Assembly: GCA_963727755.1 (NCBI GenBank)
Contig: CAVSHN010000018.1
Span: 102,712 to 166,711, forward strand
Reading direction: 5' to 3'
Origin: DASYAN01 sp963727755
Lineage (GTDB): Bacteria; Chloroflexota; Ktedonobacteria; Ktedonobacterales; Ktedonobacteraceae
Length of the DNA: 64,000 nucleotides
The notes below the pieces were generated by a model, which worked only from the letters and a program-made list of their open reading frames with translations, searched no databases and had not been told where the DNA came from. Shown in pieces: positions 1-9,453 of this stretch; position 1 is the first letter of the stretch, and every line of letters begins with the position of its first letter. The translations under genes and the position numbers were made by a program.

Positions 1-617
1 TCTTGCTCTATTCCTATCTGATCAAAGGGTGTGTGTAGCAAACCCGCAGCTATAGCCTTACGTATGTCTTCTTCTTCGAGGCGCTTGATTTCCGAATTAC
101 TTGGGAAACGACGGGCTTGTAACGGATCAGTGTGATTCTTCCAAATGTCCTGATCACCTTCTTTACTCATATTTTGTGACCAGGGTCCAAGGTCAGAGGG
201 AAACTGGGTATTGTCTTCAGTATCTGTCAGCGGTTGCGTGCTGTAGATGGAATGGGGCAAGGGTGTACAACCACGTCGGATATCAGCAGAGATGTCATAT
301 GCAGGGGTGAGACGAGAAAAACGTGGAATTCGCAGGCTCGGATGTTGTTGCGACTCGTTCGTAGCAATACGTTGGGCTGCATCATTTAACCTGCGCAAAG
401 CTAGTTCACCTTGATCACTTTGCACTGATTCGATTGACTCTGGTTGAGTATCCATTGGTAACGGAGACGTTGTTAGAGATGGTTCGAAATTTATTGCCGA
501 CAACGTAGATTGTGGTATATCTGCTGGCGATGATGGGAATGGCGTATGTGATTCTTTTACCGCTGACTGAGGTGCCTCTATAGGAATTACTCTATTTTTA
601 TGACTCTTTTTTTTCAT
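1..617 (-). CDS. Hypothetical protein, N-terminal part only (runs off the window)
   Basis: The minus strand reads openly from an ATG at 617 to the window edge, 205 codons without a stop. An AGGA sequence about 13 bases upstream could serve as ribosome binding site. The protein begins with a lysine-rich MKKKSHKNR and continues with a low-complexity stretch rich in Pro, Ser, Thr and Gln, as expected of a disordered N-terminus. Later residues (around EIKRLEEEDIRKAIAAG) look like the start of a helical domain. No family is recognised and the C-terminal part lies outside the window. I am fairly sure it is coding because of the long open frame and protein-like composition. Confidence 0.6.
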   Translation of the reverse strand, partial: MKKKSHKNRVIPIEAPQSAVKESHTPFPSSPADIPQSTLSAINFEPSLTTSPLPMDTQPESIESVQSDQGELALRRLNDAAQRIATNESQQHPSLRIPRFSRLTPAYDISADIRRGCTPLPHSIYSTQPLTDTEDNTQFPSDLGPWSQNMSKEGDQDIWKNHTDPLQARRFPSNSEIKRLEEEDIRKAIAAGLLHTPFDQIGIEQ

Positions 618-640
618 ATAATCTGTTAATTCCTATTCGA

Positions 641-1273
641 CCTGAATAGCGATGGGTATTGATCGGAGAGCATGTCAAACGACTCTCTACAAGCGATACA
701 GGACAAGTACGGTCTTTCCATTTCTTGTAATTCTGCGGAATGTTGATTGTTTGCAAACCTACACTGATAGAACGTGGAAGCTCTACAATTAGTCACATTG
801 AGACTGAGTGAGTAGCCATTGTGGGATCATTTGCTCTTGTTCATGAGGGGGAAATTGCGCAAAAAGCTTTTTAAATCGGGGAGTGCAACGGATGGCTTTT
901 CAATTCGGCAGGATGTTGGCTGAGGAGTGTGAGAAAGTCATACACTCTCTTGTACACTTTGTCTATAATTTCCCCACAGGATGCAGGATGCCTCTTTCAT
1001 TGACAAAGAGAAATATGTTGAGTATAGTTGAAAATGGTTAAGCGTTGGTATGGATACATCCTAGTATCATCCTCGATTTCTAGTGGTAAGTCCTGCACAT
1101 GATTCAGACGAGCAGGTGGGAGAGAAATAACAGGGGTGGGAGAAGAGACTAGGTTGCAGCCGATGGACAAATCAGGGCCAACATGGCTAATCATTTGCCT
1201 TTTTTCTGACTATCCCCTACACTTGGGAGGTGCCTTTAGCACAATACGATTGAATGGAATCTAGAAAAACAAG
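641..1273. other. Intergenic region, nothing recognised
   Basis: This region lies between the divergent partial gene and the kinase gene. I see no convincing ORF, RNA or repeat. A TATAAT at 964-969 could be a -10 box on the plus strand, but no good -35 accompanies it. Confidence 0.4.
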
Positions 1274-3455
1274 ATGCAACAGAGTGCTAACCTCACCGGG
1301 CAGTGCCTGGGTCACTATCGCCTCATCCAACGGCTAGGGCAAGGAGGTTTTGCAGAGGTCTATCTTGCAGAGCACATTCATCTCAAGACGCAGATCGCTG
1401 TCAAAGTGCTCCTGACCCTCCTAGCTGAGGAAGCAGTGGAAACGTTCCGTCGAGAGGCACAGACGATTGCTCGTCTCCGACATCCCTCTATTGTGCAAGT
1501 GCATGACTTCGGCATTACAGGCAATATGGCATATTTGGTCATGGACTACGCTCCTCATGGCACGCTGCGTCACCTTCATCCAAAGGGGAGTCGTCTCCCT
1601 CTGGTCACGATAGTCAACTATGTGAAGCAGGTGGCTGAAGCACTCCAGTATGCTCATGAACAACGGCTCATTCACCGTGATGTCAAGCCAGAAAACATAC
1701 TGCTGGGACCCCGGTATGAGGTGCTGCTCAGTGATTTTGGGATTGCTCTGATCGCACATCGTTCCACTTCTCGCAGCACGCAAGATGTGGCAGGAACCAT
1801 CGTGTATATGGCTCCCGAACAGAATCCGAGGGCATCCACATCCGGCCAGTGACCAATATGCATTAGGGATTGTCGTTTACGAATGGCTTTGCGGAAACCG
1901 CCCTTTTGAGGGAACATTTACCGAGATTGCAGTCCAACATACGCTCAAAGCCCCTCCACCCTTGTCTCAATATCTCTCAACACTCTCCACTGAGATCGAG
2001 CAGGTGGTGATGACGGCATTGCAGAAAGACCCACAACAGCGCTTCCCAACTGTTCGTGCTTTTGCCCAAGCTTTAGAGCAGGCTTCCCTGCGACAGAGCA
2101 TATCTGTTGGAGTAAGTGCATTTCAAACACAAACAGGTCCAACTTTTATAGTACCGTCATCGGCCTCTGTGGGAGCAGGACCTCTCACTTCTGCGCTGCA
2201 AACCCCGGGTGGATTACAACAACAGGCTCCCGTCAACTCCTCAGCAGCAGCCTCATATTCTCACCCGGTCTTTACCCCTCCCATGACGACAACGCCACTG
2301 CTATCAGTACCAGCAGTGCAGCAGCTAGGGCAGCCACAGCGCTGCTTTTCCCGCCGCACGGTCATGATTGGTATCGGGGGGCTGGTCGCCGTTACCAGTA
2401 GTGGCCTGACCTGGGCTATCCTTTCTCAGCGGACATCACCTTCCTTTACCCACTCGTCTGATCATACCTCCGAGCCCACCGCCAATTCTCAGACGACACT
2501 AGTTCCAGCCACTGCTGCTCTTGTCACCTATCAAGAACATACAGATGATCTCATGGGGGTAGATTGGTCTTCCAATGGAACTTGTATTGCTACAGTGGCT
2601 CAGGATGGAACGGCCCAAGTATGGATGGCTAATACAGGCAAACAGTTGCTCTCTTACAGCAGCCAGATCACTCCAGCACAGTCAGATGACTATGCCCAGG
2701 CAGTCTGCTGGTCACATGACAGTAAACAACTTGTGATCGGTTTCGCTGATGGCACAGTTCAGGGCATGGATGCGATAAGCGGCAGGGAGATCTTCTGCTA
2801 TGGGAATGCATCGGCAGGGATCAATGGTCTGGCATGGTCGCCCAACGGGAGTTATGTGGCACTTGCCAGCAATGATGGGACAGTTCAGGTCTACGAAGTG
2901 GCCAGTGGAAAGGTACTCACACGCTTTACAGGTCATCTTAACAGTGTGGCAACAGTCGCATGGTCCCATGACGGCAAGCGCATTGCTTCAGGCAGCGATG
3001 ATACCACAATTCAGGTCTGGAGCGCGATGACTGGGCAAGCTCTCCTTATTTTTAAGGAACATACAAGGAAGGTGGCCTCTCTCGCTTGGTCAGGTGATGA
3101 CCATTCTATCGCTTCCTGTAGTTGGGATAATACCGTGCAGATCTGGGATTCTCACTCTGGTCGGACGCTCCTGAGTTATACGAAACATAAAGGGGGTTGG
3201 CTCAATGCAGTCGCATGGTCACCTAATGGGAAATATATCGCTTCAGGAGGAGAGGTCGGTACTGTCACAGGTAATGTGTTTATCGGCACACGGGGGACTA
3301 AAGATGTAAATATGCACGTGTGGGAAGCACGAACAGGCAATACCTCTGCAACCTATTTGTCGTTGCCTGTCGATGCGCTCGCTTGGTCGCCTGACAACAC
3401 CCGCATTGTGACAGCCTGCACAAACAAGGTGGCTCAGGTATGGCGTATACCATAG
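1274..3455 (+). CDS. Membrane Ser/Thr protein kinase with C-terminal WD40 propeller (one frameshift)
   Basis: The first 183 residues form the kinase N-lobe and catalytic loop: glycine loop LGQGGF (21-26), VAVK-type Lys44, HRDVKPEN (134-141), DFG (154-156) and APEQ (180-183). All catalytic residues are present. The frame is then lost at 1823-1824, where one extra A follows the APEQ codons. Removing it joins APEQ directly to IRGHPHPASDQYALG and restores a protein of about 726 residues. After the kinase comes a Pro/Ser/Gln-rich linker, one membrane helix (near IGIGGLVAVTSSGLTWAIL), and seven WD40 repeats ending at VWRIP, enough for one seven-bladed propeller. It probably phosphorylates partner proteins in response to something bound outside. 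The indel may be a sequencing error. Confidence 0.8.
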
Positions 3456-3456
3456 A

Positions 3457-3479
3457 GGCGATCCTAGTCCAAGATCGCC
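3457..3479 (+). terminator. Hairpin just after the kinase stop codon
   Basis: GGCGATC (3457-3463) and GATCGCC (3473-3479) form a 7-bp stem with a 9-base loop, starting two bases after the stop. No T tract follows, so it may be a weak or Rho-assisted terminator, or only an mRNA-stabilising hairpin. Confidence 0.35.
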
Positions 3480-3693
3480 GCTCATATGGCTCAGGGCTGG
3501 TCAGCAACGCGTGGTTTCCGTGTCCAACAAAGAGAAACTGACACGTGCAGCGTGCACATGCTGTGGACGTGAAAAAAGTGCTCGAAAAGGGCTGCAAGTA
3601 CTGGCGCAATCGCTCATCTTGGCATACAATTGGATATGGCGATATGTCTTGATTATAGTTGTATTGCAAACCAAAAGAAAGGTAATTACTACT

Positions 3694-3822
3694 ATGGATT
3701 ATCCGTACAAAACAAAAACTTCACAGAGCCGACAAACGAGCGATTTTGACTATAGCCGACATTTAGCCGAACAATCTGATAAATTTGATGAAACGGAGTT
3801 GTACCAAACTATCAAGCCATAA
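3694..3822 (+). CDS. Possible small hydrophilic protein (42 aa)
   Basis: A 42-codon ORF starts MDYPYKTKTSQSRQ and ends TELYQTIKP. AAAGAAAGG lies about 11 bases before its ATG. It is very polar, with no membrane segment or known motif. An in-frame upstream extension exists but its composition looks non-coding. It may be a real small protein; it may also be chance. Confidence 0.3.
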   Translation: MDYPYKTKTSQSRQTSDFDYSRHLAEQSDKFDETELYQTIKP

Positions 3823-3841
3823 ATTATGTGTTGAGCGCAGC

Positions 3842-3876
3842 AAAAAGGTCAGGGAGGTCTCTCATAGCCTCCCTGA
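3842..3876 (-). terminator. Rho-independent terminator of pheST
   Basis: Read on the minus strand, TCAGGGAGG (from 3876) pairs perfectly with CCTCCCTGA (ending 3849) around a 10-base loop and is followed by CCTTTTTG. It lies 16 bases after the pheT stop, where the operon should end. Confidence 0.8.
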
Positions 3877-3892
3877 ACAAGTGGTTCTGCTG

Positions 3893-6417
3893 CTAACGCA
3901 GTGTCGCCCCAAATTGTTCATTCAATGCACGGATGATGCGTTCTTGGAGCGTATTAGCCTCTGCATCGGTCAGCGTGCGATCCTGGGCCTGATAGACAAG
4001 CGCATAGGTCAGATTCTTCTTGCCAGCAGGAATTGGATCGCCAGTGTAAACATCGAAGAGTTCTACAGCGCGTAATAGTTCCCCTCCGTTCTGAGCAATT
4101 GCTTGCTGAACATCGTATGCGGGAATGTTCTGATCTACAATTAATGCTAAATCACGCGTCAATTCTTGGTGACGGGAAATTGGCTGATAGCTTACTTTGG
4201 TCGGTACAGCTTCATATAGCCGTTCCAAATCAAGCTCACATAGGTAAGCCCGGTGCGGCAAATCATAACGCTGTTGGATAAGTGTATGGACTTCACCAAG
4301 TACTCCGACTGGGACAAATGCCTCTTCGTCAGTATTGGAACTGTGTGGGAGTTCCAATAGAGCACAGCGGCCTGGGTGAAACGTTGGATGCTGCGTGGGT
4401 GTAAAACGATAGCTTCTGATGTTCAGACCTGCCAATAGTGCCTCCACAACGCCTTTGAGATCATAAAAATCAGCTGGACGCGCCAATTCTGGAATCCAGG
4501 AAGTTTCCGCTGGACCAGATAGAGCAATACCTACTGTTCGACGTTCATCAGGCAATTCCTGGGCATCTCCACTCGGCAGATAGCGTCGCCCGATCTCGAA
4601 GAAGCGTAGACCCGCTTTATTACGCTTGCTATTCTCTTGCACTGTCTCCAATAAATTGCTCATTAATGTCAGCTGCAACGCTTCTAGATCACTGCTCAGC
4701 GCATTTGCTAGCACGATTGCTGGCAGAGAGCGAGGATCAAGTGTCGTGACTGCTGTGGAGGTTTCCTCTTCGGCAGCTCCAAGGGGCATTGACCACTTGG
4801 TACCTGCAAAAGGCAATGAGCAGAAGTTGCATCCGCCTGGGCTAGCAGATTGATCATACGCGCACGGCTGGTTAGGGTGTAGGTGACAATCTCATTTAGG
4901 CCCGCTCCGATCAGCAATGTACGTACTTCCTGCTCACGCTCAAACCAACGATCCATCACTAGTTCAGGCAAGGGACCTGTGGGGATTGTGCTGGGAATTT
5001 TATCGTAGCCGATTAAGCGGATCACTTCTTCAACAAGATCAGCCCCTTCCTCGATGTCGATACGATAAGTTGGCACTGTCACCTGCATTTTATGTCCCTG
5101 CTTGTCCGGTTCGATCTCAAAGCCCAGACGACGCAATGCTCCAATGGCTTCATCTTGCGTTACCTTCATCGATGTCAGCCACTCGATCTCATCAATCGAG
5201 AAGGTGACTTCGCGCGGTTGCACTGGTCTGGGATAAACATCAACAATGCTAGGATGGATCGTACCACCTGCTAGTTCCTCCATCAATTGCGCCGCCCGGT
5301 TGGTACCCGCAATCGCTAGTTCGGGATCAAGTCCTTTCTCGAAGCGGCTCAATGCATCTGTTCGCAAGCCCAAAGTGGTCGATGTACGACGAACATTGCT
5401 TGCTAGGAAGTTTGCTGACTCTAACAAAATGGTTGTTGTCTCTGCATTTACCTCACTGATTGCACCTCCCATTACACCTGCGATCGCCGTTGGACCCTTA
5501 GGATCAGTGATGAGCAGCATCTCGGGCGTGAGCTTGCGCTTGACATCGTCAAGCGTGGTCATGGTCTCGCCTTGGTGAGCACGACGCACAATGATGTGAT
5601 GTTCCGGCACTAAGTCATAGTCGAAACCATGCAGCGGTTGCCCAAATTCGAGCATGGCGTAATTGGTGATATCGACAATGTTGTTGATCGGACGCATTCC
5701 TGCTGCTAATAAGCGTTGTCCCATCCAGCTCGGTGAAGGGCCAATCTTTACACCGCTGATCACACGGGCTGTGTAACGTGGACAGAGATCTGGCGCTTCA
5801 ACGGTGACTTTGACTAGTTTTTCAGTCGGAATGCCTTTTTCATGTAAGATTGGCTTTGGGGTGCGCAATGGCTTGCCTGTCAGTGCCGCTACTTCACGTG
5901 CGATGCCAATCATTGAAGAGAGATCACTACGATGAGCTTTGATTGCGAATTCTAGTACAACCTCACCTAGCAAGTCAACTAGCTTCAAGCCAATTGGAGT
6001 CTCAGGGTCTAGGATATAGATACCTGAATGATCATTGCCTAGACCAAGTTCACGTGGCGAACAGAGCATACCCTGTGAGAGATAGCCCATCTTCTGCGTT
6101 TGGCTAATTGTAATGTCCCCTACTTGAGCACCAGGGAGAGCTAAAGGCACTTTGTCTCCCCGCCGAATGTTGGGCGCACCACAAATCACACTTAGCTCTT
6201 GAGAACCTGTGTTGACTTTTGTATAACTCAGATGGTCTGATCCCTCGACCTTTTCTAAGTGAATAATCTGGGCTGTAATGATCTTGCTGCCCCAATCTCT
6301 CCCAATATAATCGATGGCTTCGACTTCCAGACCTGCCATGGTCAGTGTATGCGCCAACTCTTCAGGCGACATCTCGATATCAACATAGTCTTTGAGCCAG
6401 CTCAAAGGTACTCTCAT
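3893..6417 (-). CDS. pheT: Phenylalanyl-tRNA synthetase beta subunit (one frameshift)
   Basis: This is the beta subunit of the heterotetrameric PheRS that charges tRNA-Phe. It starts MRVPLSWLKDYVDIE. The order is an EMAP-type tRNA-binding domain (about 40-150), the B3/B4 editing region (near MRPINNIVDITNYAMLEFG), B5, the core domain, and the C-terminal anticodon-binding FDX-ACB domain (near LTRDLALIVDQNIPAYDVQ). The reconstructed length of about 841 residues is normal. The frame changes near 4818-4821: the upstream frame runs on into unrelated sequence, while the downstream frame resumes with PFAGTKWSMPLG. One missing base explains this. The gene is essential, so a sequencing or assembly indel is more likely than a dead gene. 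It lies 17 bases after pheS in the same operon. Confidence 0.9.
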
Positions 6418-6434
6418 ACTCGTTCTCCTCCTAA

Positions 6435-7481
6435 TTAAAATTGGCGCAAGAAGCGTAGGTCATTGCCGGAGAAGAGTCGTATCTCTCCAATGCCATACTT
6501 CAACATTGCGATGCGCTCCACTCCCATGCCGAATGCGAAACCACGATATTTTGTTGGGTCGTAGCCTACTTCACGCAACAATTTGGGATGGACCATGCCT
6601 GCTCCAAGAATTTCTAGCCAGCCACTATACTTACAGGAGCGACAGCCTTCACCATTGCACAAACCACAACTGATGTCTACTTCGGCACTTGGCTCCGTGA
6701 ATGGGAAGTAGCTGCCACGGAAGCGTAAACGGCGTTCTGGCCCAAATAGTTCGTGAGCGAAACGTTCTAGGCAGCCCTTGAGATCGGCCATGGTGCAATA
6801 TTCATCAACTAGTAGGCCTTCGATCTGATGGAACATGGCTTCATGCGTGGCATCGATGGCTTCATTGCGATAGACCTTGCCTGGTACAACGACACGCACA
6901 GGTGGATGAGTCTGCTTCATTGTGCGCACTTGCATTGGTGATGTGTGCGTGCGCAAGAGGATCTGCCCAGGTTCGACCCAGAAAGTGTCTTGCATATCGC
7001 GTGCTGGATGGTCTGCTGGGATGTTGAGGGCCTGGAAATTGTAATAGTCGGTCTCTACCTCCCGCCCCTGGACGACGCTGAAGCCCATTTTGACGAAGAT
7101 CTGCGTCACTTCCAGAATAGTACGGGTAATGGGGTGCATGTGCCCTGGAGGTAATGTACGTCCAGGTAAGGTGACATCAATCCGTTCACGTTCCATCGCT
7201 TGTAGCAACTCGCGTTGTTTCAAGGCCTCGCGGCGAGTAGCGAGCAGGCGCTCTAAGTCGGATTTGACGGTATTGATTTTCTGTCCAATAGTGGGACGCT
7301 CTTCTTTCGTCAGTTTTGGCATGATGGCGGAGATACTTTTGAGTTCGCCGCGATTGCGTCCTAGGTAACGTATATCCCATTCATCTAGCTCAGCCGAAGT
7401 CTGGATGGATTCTAATGCGGCGATGGCACGCATGCGCAATTCTTCGAGTTGCTCTAGCAAATGTTTAAGTGGTTCGATCAT
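6435..7481 (-). CDS. pheS: Phenylalanyl-tRNA synthetase alpha subunit
   Basis: This is the catalytic alpha subunit of PheRS, 348 residues and intact. An N-terminal coiled-coil (about 1-90) precedes the class II core, with the motif 2 region near RVVVPGKVYRNEAIDATHEA and motif 3 near GFAFGMGVERIAMLKYG. The insert CGLCNGEGCRSCKYSG carries four cysteines and may bind a metal. The start is set by GGAGG, three bases before the ATG at 7481. The T-box leader upstream should make the operon respond to uncharged tRNA-Phe. Its ATG overlaps the stop of an upstream 24-codon ORF. Confidence 0.95.
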   Translation of the reverse strand: MIEPLKHLLEQLEELRMRAIAALESIQTSAELDEWDIRYLGRNRGELKSISAIMPKLTKEERPTIGQKINTVKSDLERLLATRREALKQRELLQAMERERIDVTLPGRTLPPGHMHPITRTILEVTQIFVKMGFSVVQGREVETDYYNFQALNIPADHPARDMQDTFWVEPGQILLRTHTSPMQVRTMKQTHPPVRVVVPGKVYRNEAIDATHEAMFHQIEGLLVDEYCTMADLKGCLERFAHELFGPERRLRFRGSYFPFTEPSAEVDISCGLCNGEGCRSCKYSGWLEILGAGMVHPKLLREVGYDPTKYRGFAFGMGVERIAMLKYGIGEIRLFSGNDLRFLRQF

Positions 7482-7552
7482 ACAACCTCCAGAGATGTGA
7501 ATAGGTACAAGGTGTTGAGCGATGCTAGCAGTTGTTTAAGTGGTTCGATCAT
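7478..7552 (-). CDS. 24-codon ORF duplicated from the pheS 5' end
   Basis: The ORF begins MIEPLKQLLASLN, nearly identical to the pheS N-terminus (MIEPLKHLLEQLE), and its DNA repeats the first pheS codons. Its TGA overlaps the pheS ATG as ATGA, allowing translational coupling. GGAGAG lies about 5 bases before its ATG. It sits between the T-box terminator and pheS. It may be only a fossil of a partial tandem duplication, or it may act as a leader peptide. Confidence 0.45.
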   Translation of the reverse strand: MIEPLKQLLASLNTLYLFTSLEVV

Positions 7553-7570
7553 TCAATCTCTCCAAATATC

Positions 7571-7607
7571 AAAAAACCGACAATCGTCAACAGGACGAAG
7601 TTGTCGG
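7571..7607 (-). terminator. T-box regulated terminator
   Basis: On the minus strand CCGACAA (7607-7601) pairs with TTGTCGG (7583-7577), directly followed by six T. It is the terminator that the T-box antiterminator would displace. Confidence 0.8.
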
Positions 7608-7930
7608 TATAGCTCCGTGGTACCACCTATTTTGAATGTGGCCCAAATTCCAAGAATTTGCTCATAATCTAGTATGGGAAGAGGAATGAGCCACAATCCA
7701 CTCAGTTTGTCCAATAACGGGGACGATCCGGGGCTGCCTACTTGGTCTTTGTCGAATAAAGGGTTCAACAGCCAGCTCTGGGGCGAACTTCGGCGGGTAG
7801 CGGCGCAAAAGGGTTTGCAGTCGGTGACCCTTTCTCCCTGGGCGCTACTGACACACTTACTCTTCCCATCGTTGCTTTTTTTCGGTCGGTTGTTCTTTTC
7901 TGTTGGTGTAGAGTATAGCATATGGTGGGG
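7571..7930 (-). promoter_or_regulatory. T-box riboswitch (tRNA-Phe responsive leader of pheST)
   Basis: The minus strand carries the conserved T-box AGGTGGTACCACGG (7628-7615), followed by a terminator stem and an oligo-T run, about 90 bases before pheS. The roughly 300 bases upstream are rich in inverted segments, as expected for Stem I to III. T-box RNAs bind uncharged tRNA and switch between antiterminator and terminator, so pheST should be induced when tRNA-Phe is uncharged. A UUC specifier is expected. A candidate GAAGTTC lies near 7782-7796, but I could not fold Stem I with certainty, and the 5' limit is approximate. Confidence 0.85.
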
Positions 7931-7986
7931 GGGAAGTCTAGAAGTCGATTTGTCAATTTGTCACGGGGTGTGCGGAGGATTTTTGC

Positions 7987-8806
7987 AATGCCTAACCCCA
8001 CGAGGAACGGGCGCAATGAATTGGGCCCCTACAAATGAGGTAATAAATTGCAGATAAGGCAATGCCTAACCCCACGAGGAACGGGAGCAATGAATTGGGC
8101 CCCTACAAATGAGGCAATGAATTGCAAATGAGGCAATGCCTTATCCCCACGAGAGACGGGCGCAATGAATTGGATCCCTACAAATGAGGCAATGAATTGC
8201 GAATGAGGCAATGCCTTATCCCCAAGAGGAACGGGCGCAATGAATTGGACCCCTACAAATGAGGCAATGAATTGCGAATGAGGCAATGCCTTATCCCCAC
8301 GAGAGACGGGCGCAATGAATTGGGCCCCTACAAATGAGGTAATGAATTGCGAATGAGGCAATGCCTTATCCCCAAGAGGAACGGGCGCAATGAATTGGGC
8401 CCCTACAAATGAGGCAATGAATTGCGAATGAGGCAATGCCTTATCCCCAAGAGAAGCGGGCGCAATGAATTGGGCCCCTACAAATGAGGCAATGAATTGC
8501 GAATAAGGCAATGCCTCACCCCAAGAGAAGCGGGCGCAATGAATTGGGCCCCTACAAATGAGGCAATGAATTGCGAGTGAGGCAATGCCTTATCCCAAAG
8601 AGAAACGGGCGCAATGAATTGGGCCCCTACAAATGAGGCAATGAATTGCGAGTGAGGCAATGCCTTATCCCAAAGAGAAACGGGCGCAATGAATTGGGCC
8701 CCTACAAATGAAGCAACGAATTGCGAATGAGGCAATGCCTAACCCCACGAGAGACGGGCGCAATGAATTGGGCCCCTACAAATCAGGCAATAAATTGCAA
8801 ATAAGG
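7987..8806. repeat. Tandem array of eleven 74-75-bp repeats
   Basis: About eleven head-to-tail copies of a 75-bp unit follow one another. Each unit holds GGGCGCAATGAATTGGGCCC, a CCTACAAATGAGG segment and the near-palindrome GCAATGAATTGC. Copies differ at a handful of positions, mainly in the CCCCACGAGG / CCCCAAGAGA part, and some are 74 bp. Because 75 is divisible by three, the minus strand reads as repetitive ORFs (unit near ASFVGAQFIAPV), which I do not regard as genes. It lies upstream of the T-box leader. A single unit-derived 24-bp copy lies inside pelF at 34262. Confidence 0.9.
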
Positions 8807-8828
8807 TAATTTATTGCGCCATTGGGAG

Positions 8829-8853
8829 AGACCCGATTGATCGGGTCTGTTTT
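8829..8853 (+). terminator. Perfect 9-bp hairpin followed by TGTTTTCC
   Basis: AGACCCGAT (8829-8837) and ATCGGGTCT (8840-8848) flank a two-base loop, and a T-rich stretch follows on the plus strand. No plus-strand gene lies directly upstream, so it would end either a transcript through the repeat array or an unseen RNA. Confidence 0.45.
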
Positions 8854-9453
8854 CCGTTATAACATGAGAGGCCGTTCTTTGCAAGGGTTGGGTAAGTATA
8901 AAATATAGCAAAAGTTTTATTATAAAGCAGTCCTGGTTTGGGGCTTGGGCACAGGGGTACCTTTGTCCTATGCCTCTTTCCTGTTTTCAATACATCTGTT
9001 AGAATAGCTCAATAGCACACGATAGGATTGAGTGGCAGGCTTGCGTAAAATCTCTGCTGTGTTTGAAAGGCATTCACTCTCCATACAACTTTCAAGGATG
9101 GGAGAGCGAGCGCCTTTAAGAGGTGCTCTTCTTCTTTAGCGGGCAGATTGCCTATCGCTCTGTGTGCGTTTGCTGTACCGAGGAGCACTCGGGAACAGGT
9201 GAGATAGACTTCAGTTCAACTTGCAAAACGCTTCTGGACATTGAACCTCTATTGCTTCTCCCTTCAAAAGGAAAGTGGCAAGCTCGATGGGCGAAGGAAG
9301 ACCCCCCGTCTTTTAAGGCGGGGAAGGTCAGATATCAGCTAGCAGCATTGCTTCCGTATCCTACGGCCTGCTCCTGGTATTCCCTGCTGGCACTGCGCCT
9401 TCAGGGAGCTGTACTGTGCCCGCAAAGGGCGCGTTGGCCGAAAGGATTTTTTC
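8854..9453. other. Non-coding region before the helicase, with small repeat relics
   Basis: No believable gene is present. 8899-8930 is a degenerate copy of the repeat found at 13954 and 15185. Around 9303-9327, CCCCGTC and GGCGGGG form a hairpin resembling the ends of IS200/IS605-type elements near 53000 and 57290, possibly a relic. The leader just before 9454 probably carries the helicase promoter, but no clear boxes were found. Confidence 0.35.

Noticed and set aside
1785..3455. Independent WD40 protein gene
   Set aside because: Its first residues are the kinase activation segment in a shifted frame; it belongs to the kinase gene.
8029..8735. Two minus-strand ORFs of 160 and 85 codons with a 25-residue repeat
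   Set aside because: They are only the translation of the 75-bp DNA array. They have no ribosome site, and the frame breaks wherever a unit has 74 bp.
7987..8806. CRISPR array
   Set aside because: The whole 75-bp unit repeats, with no unique spacers and no cas genes nearby.
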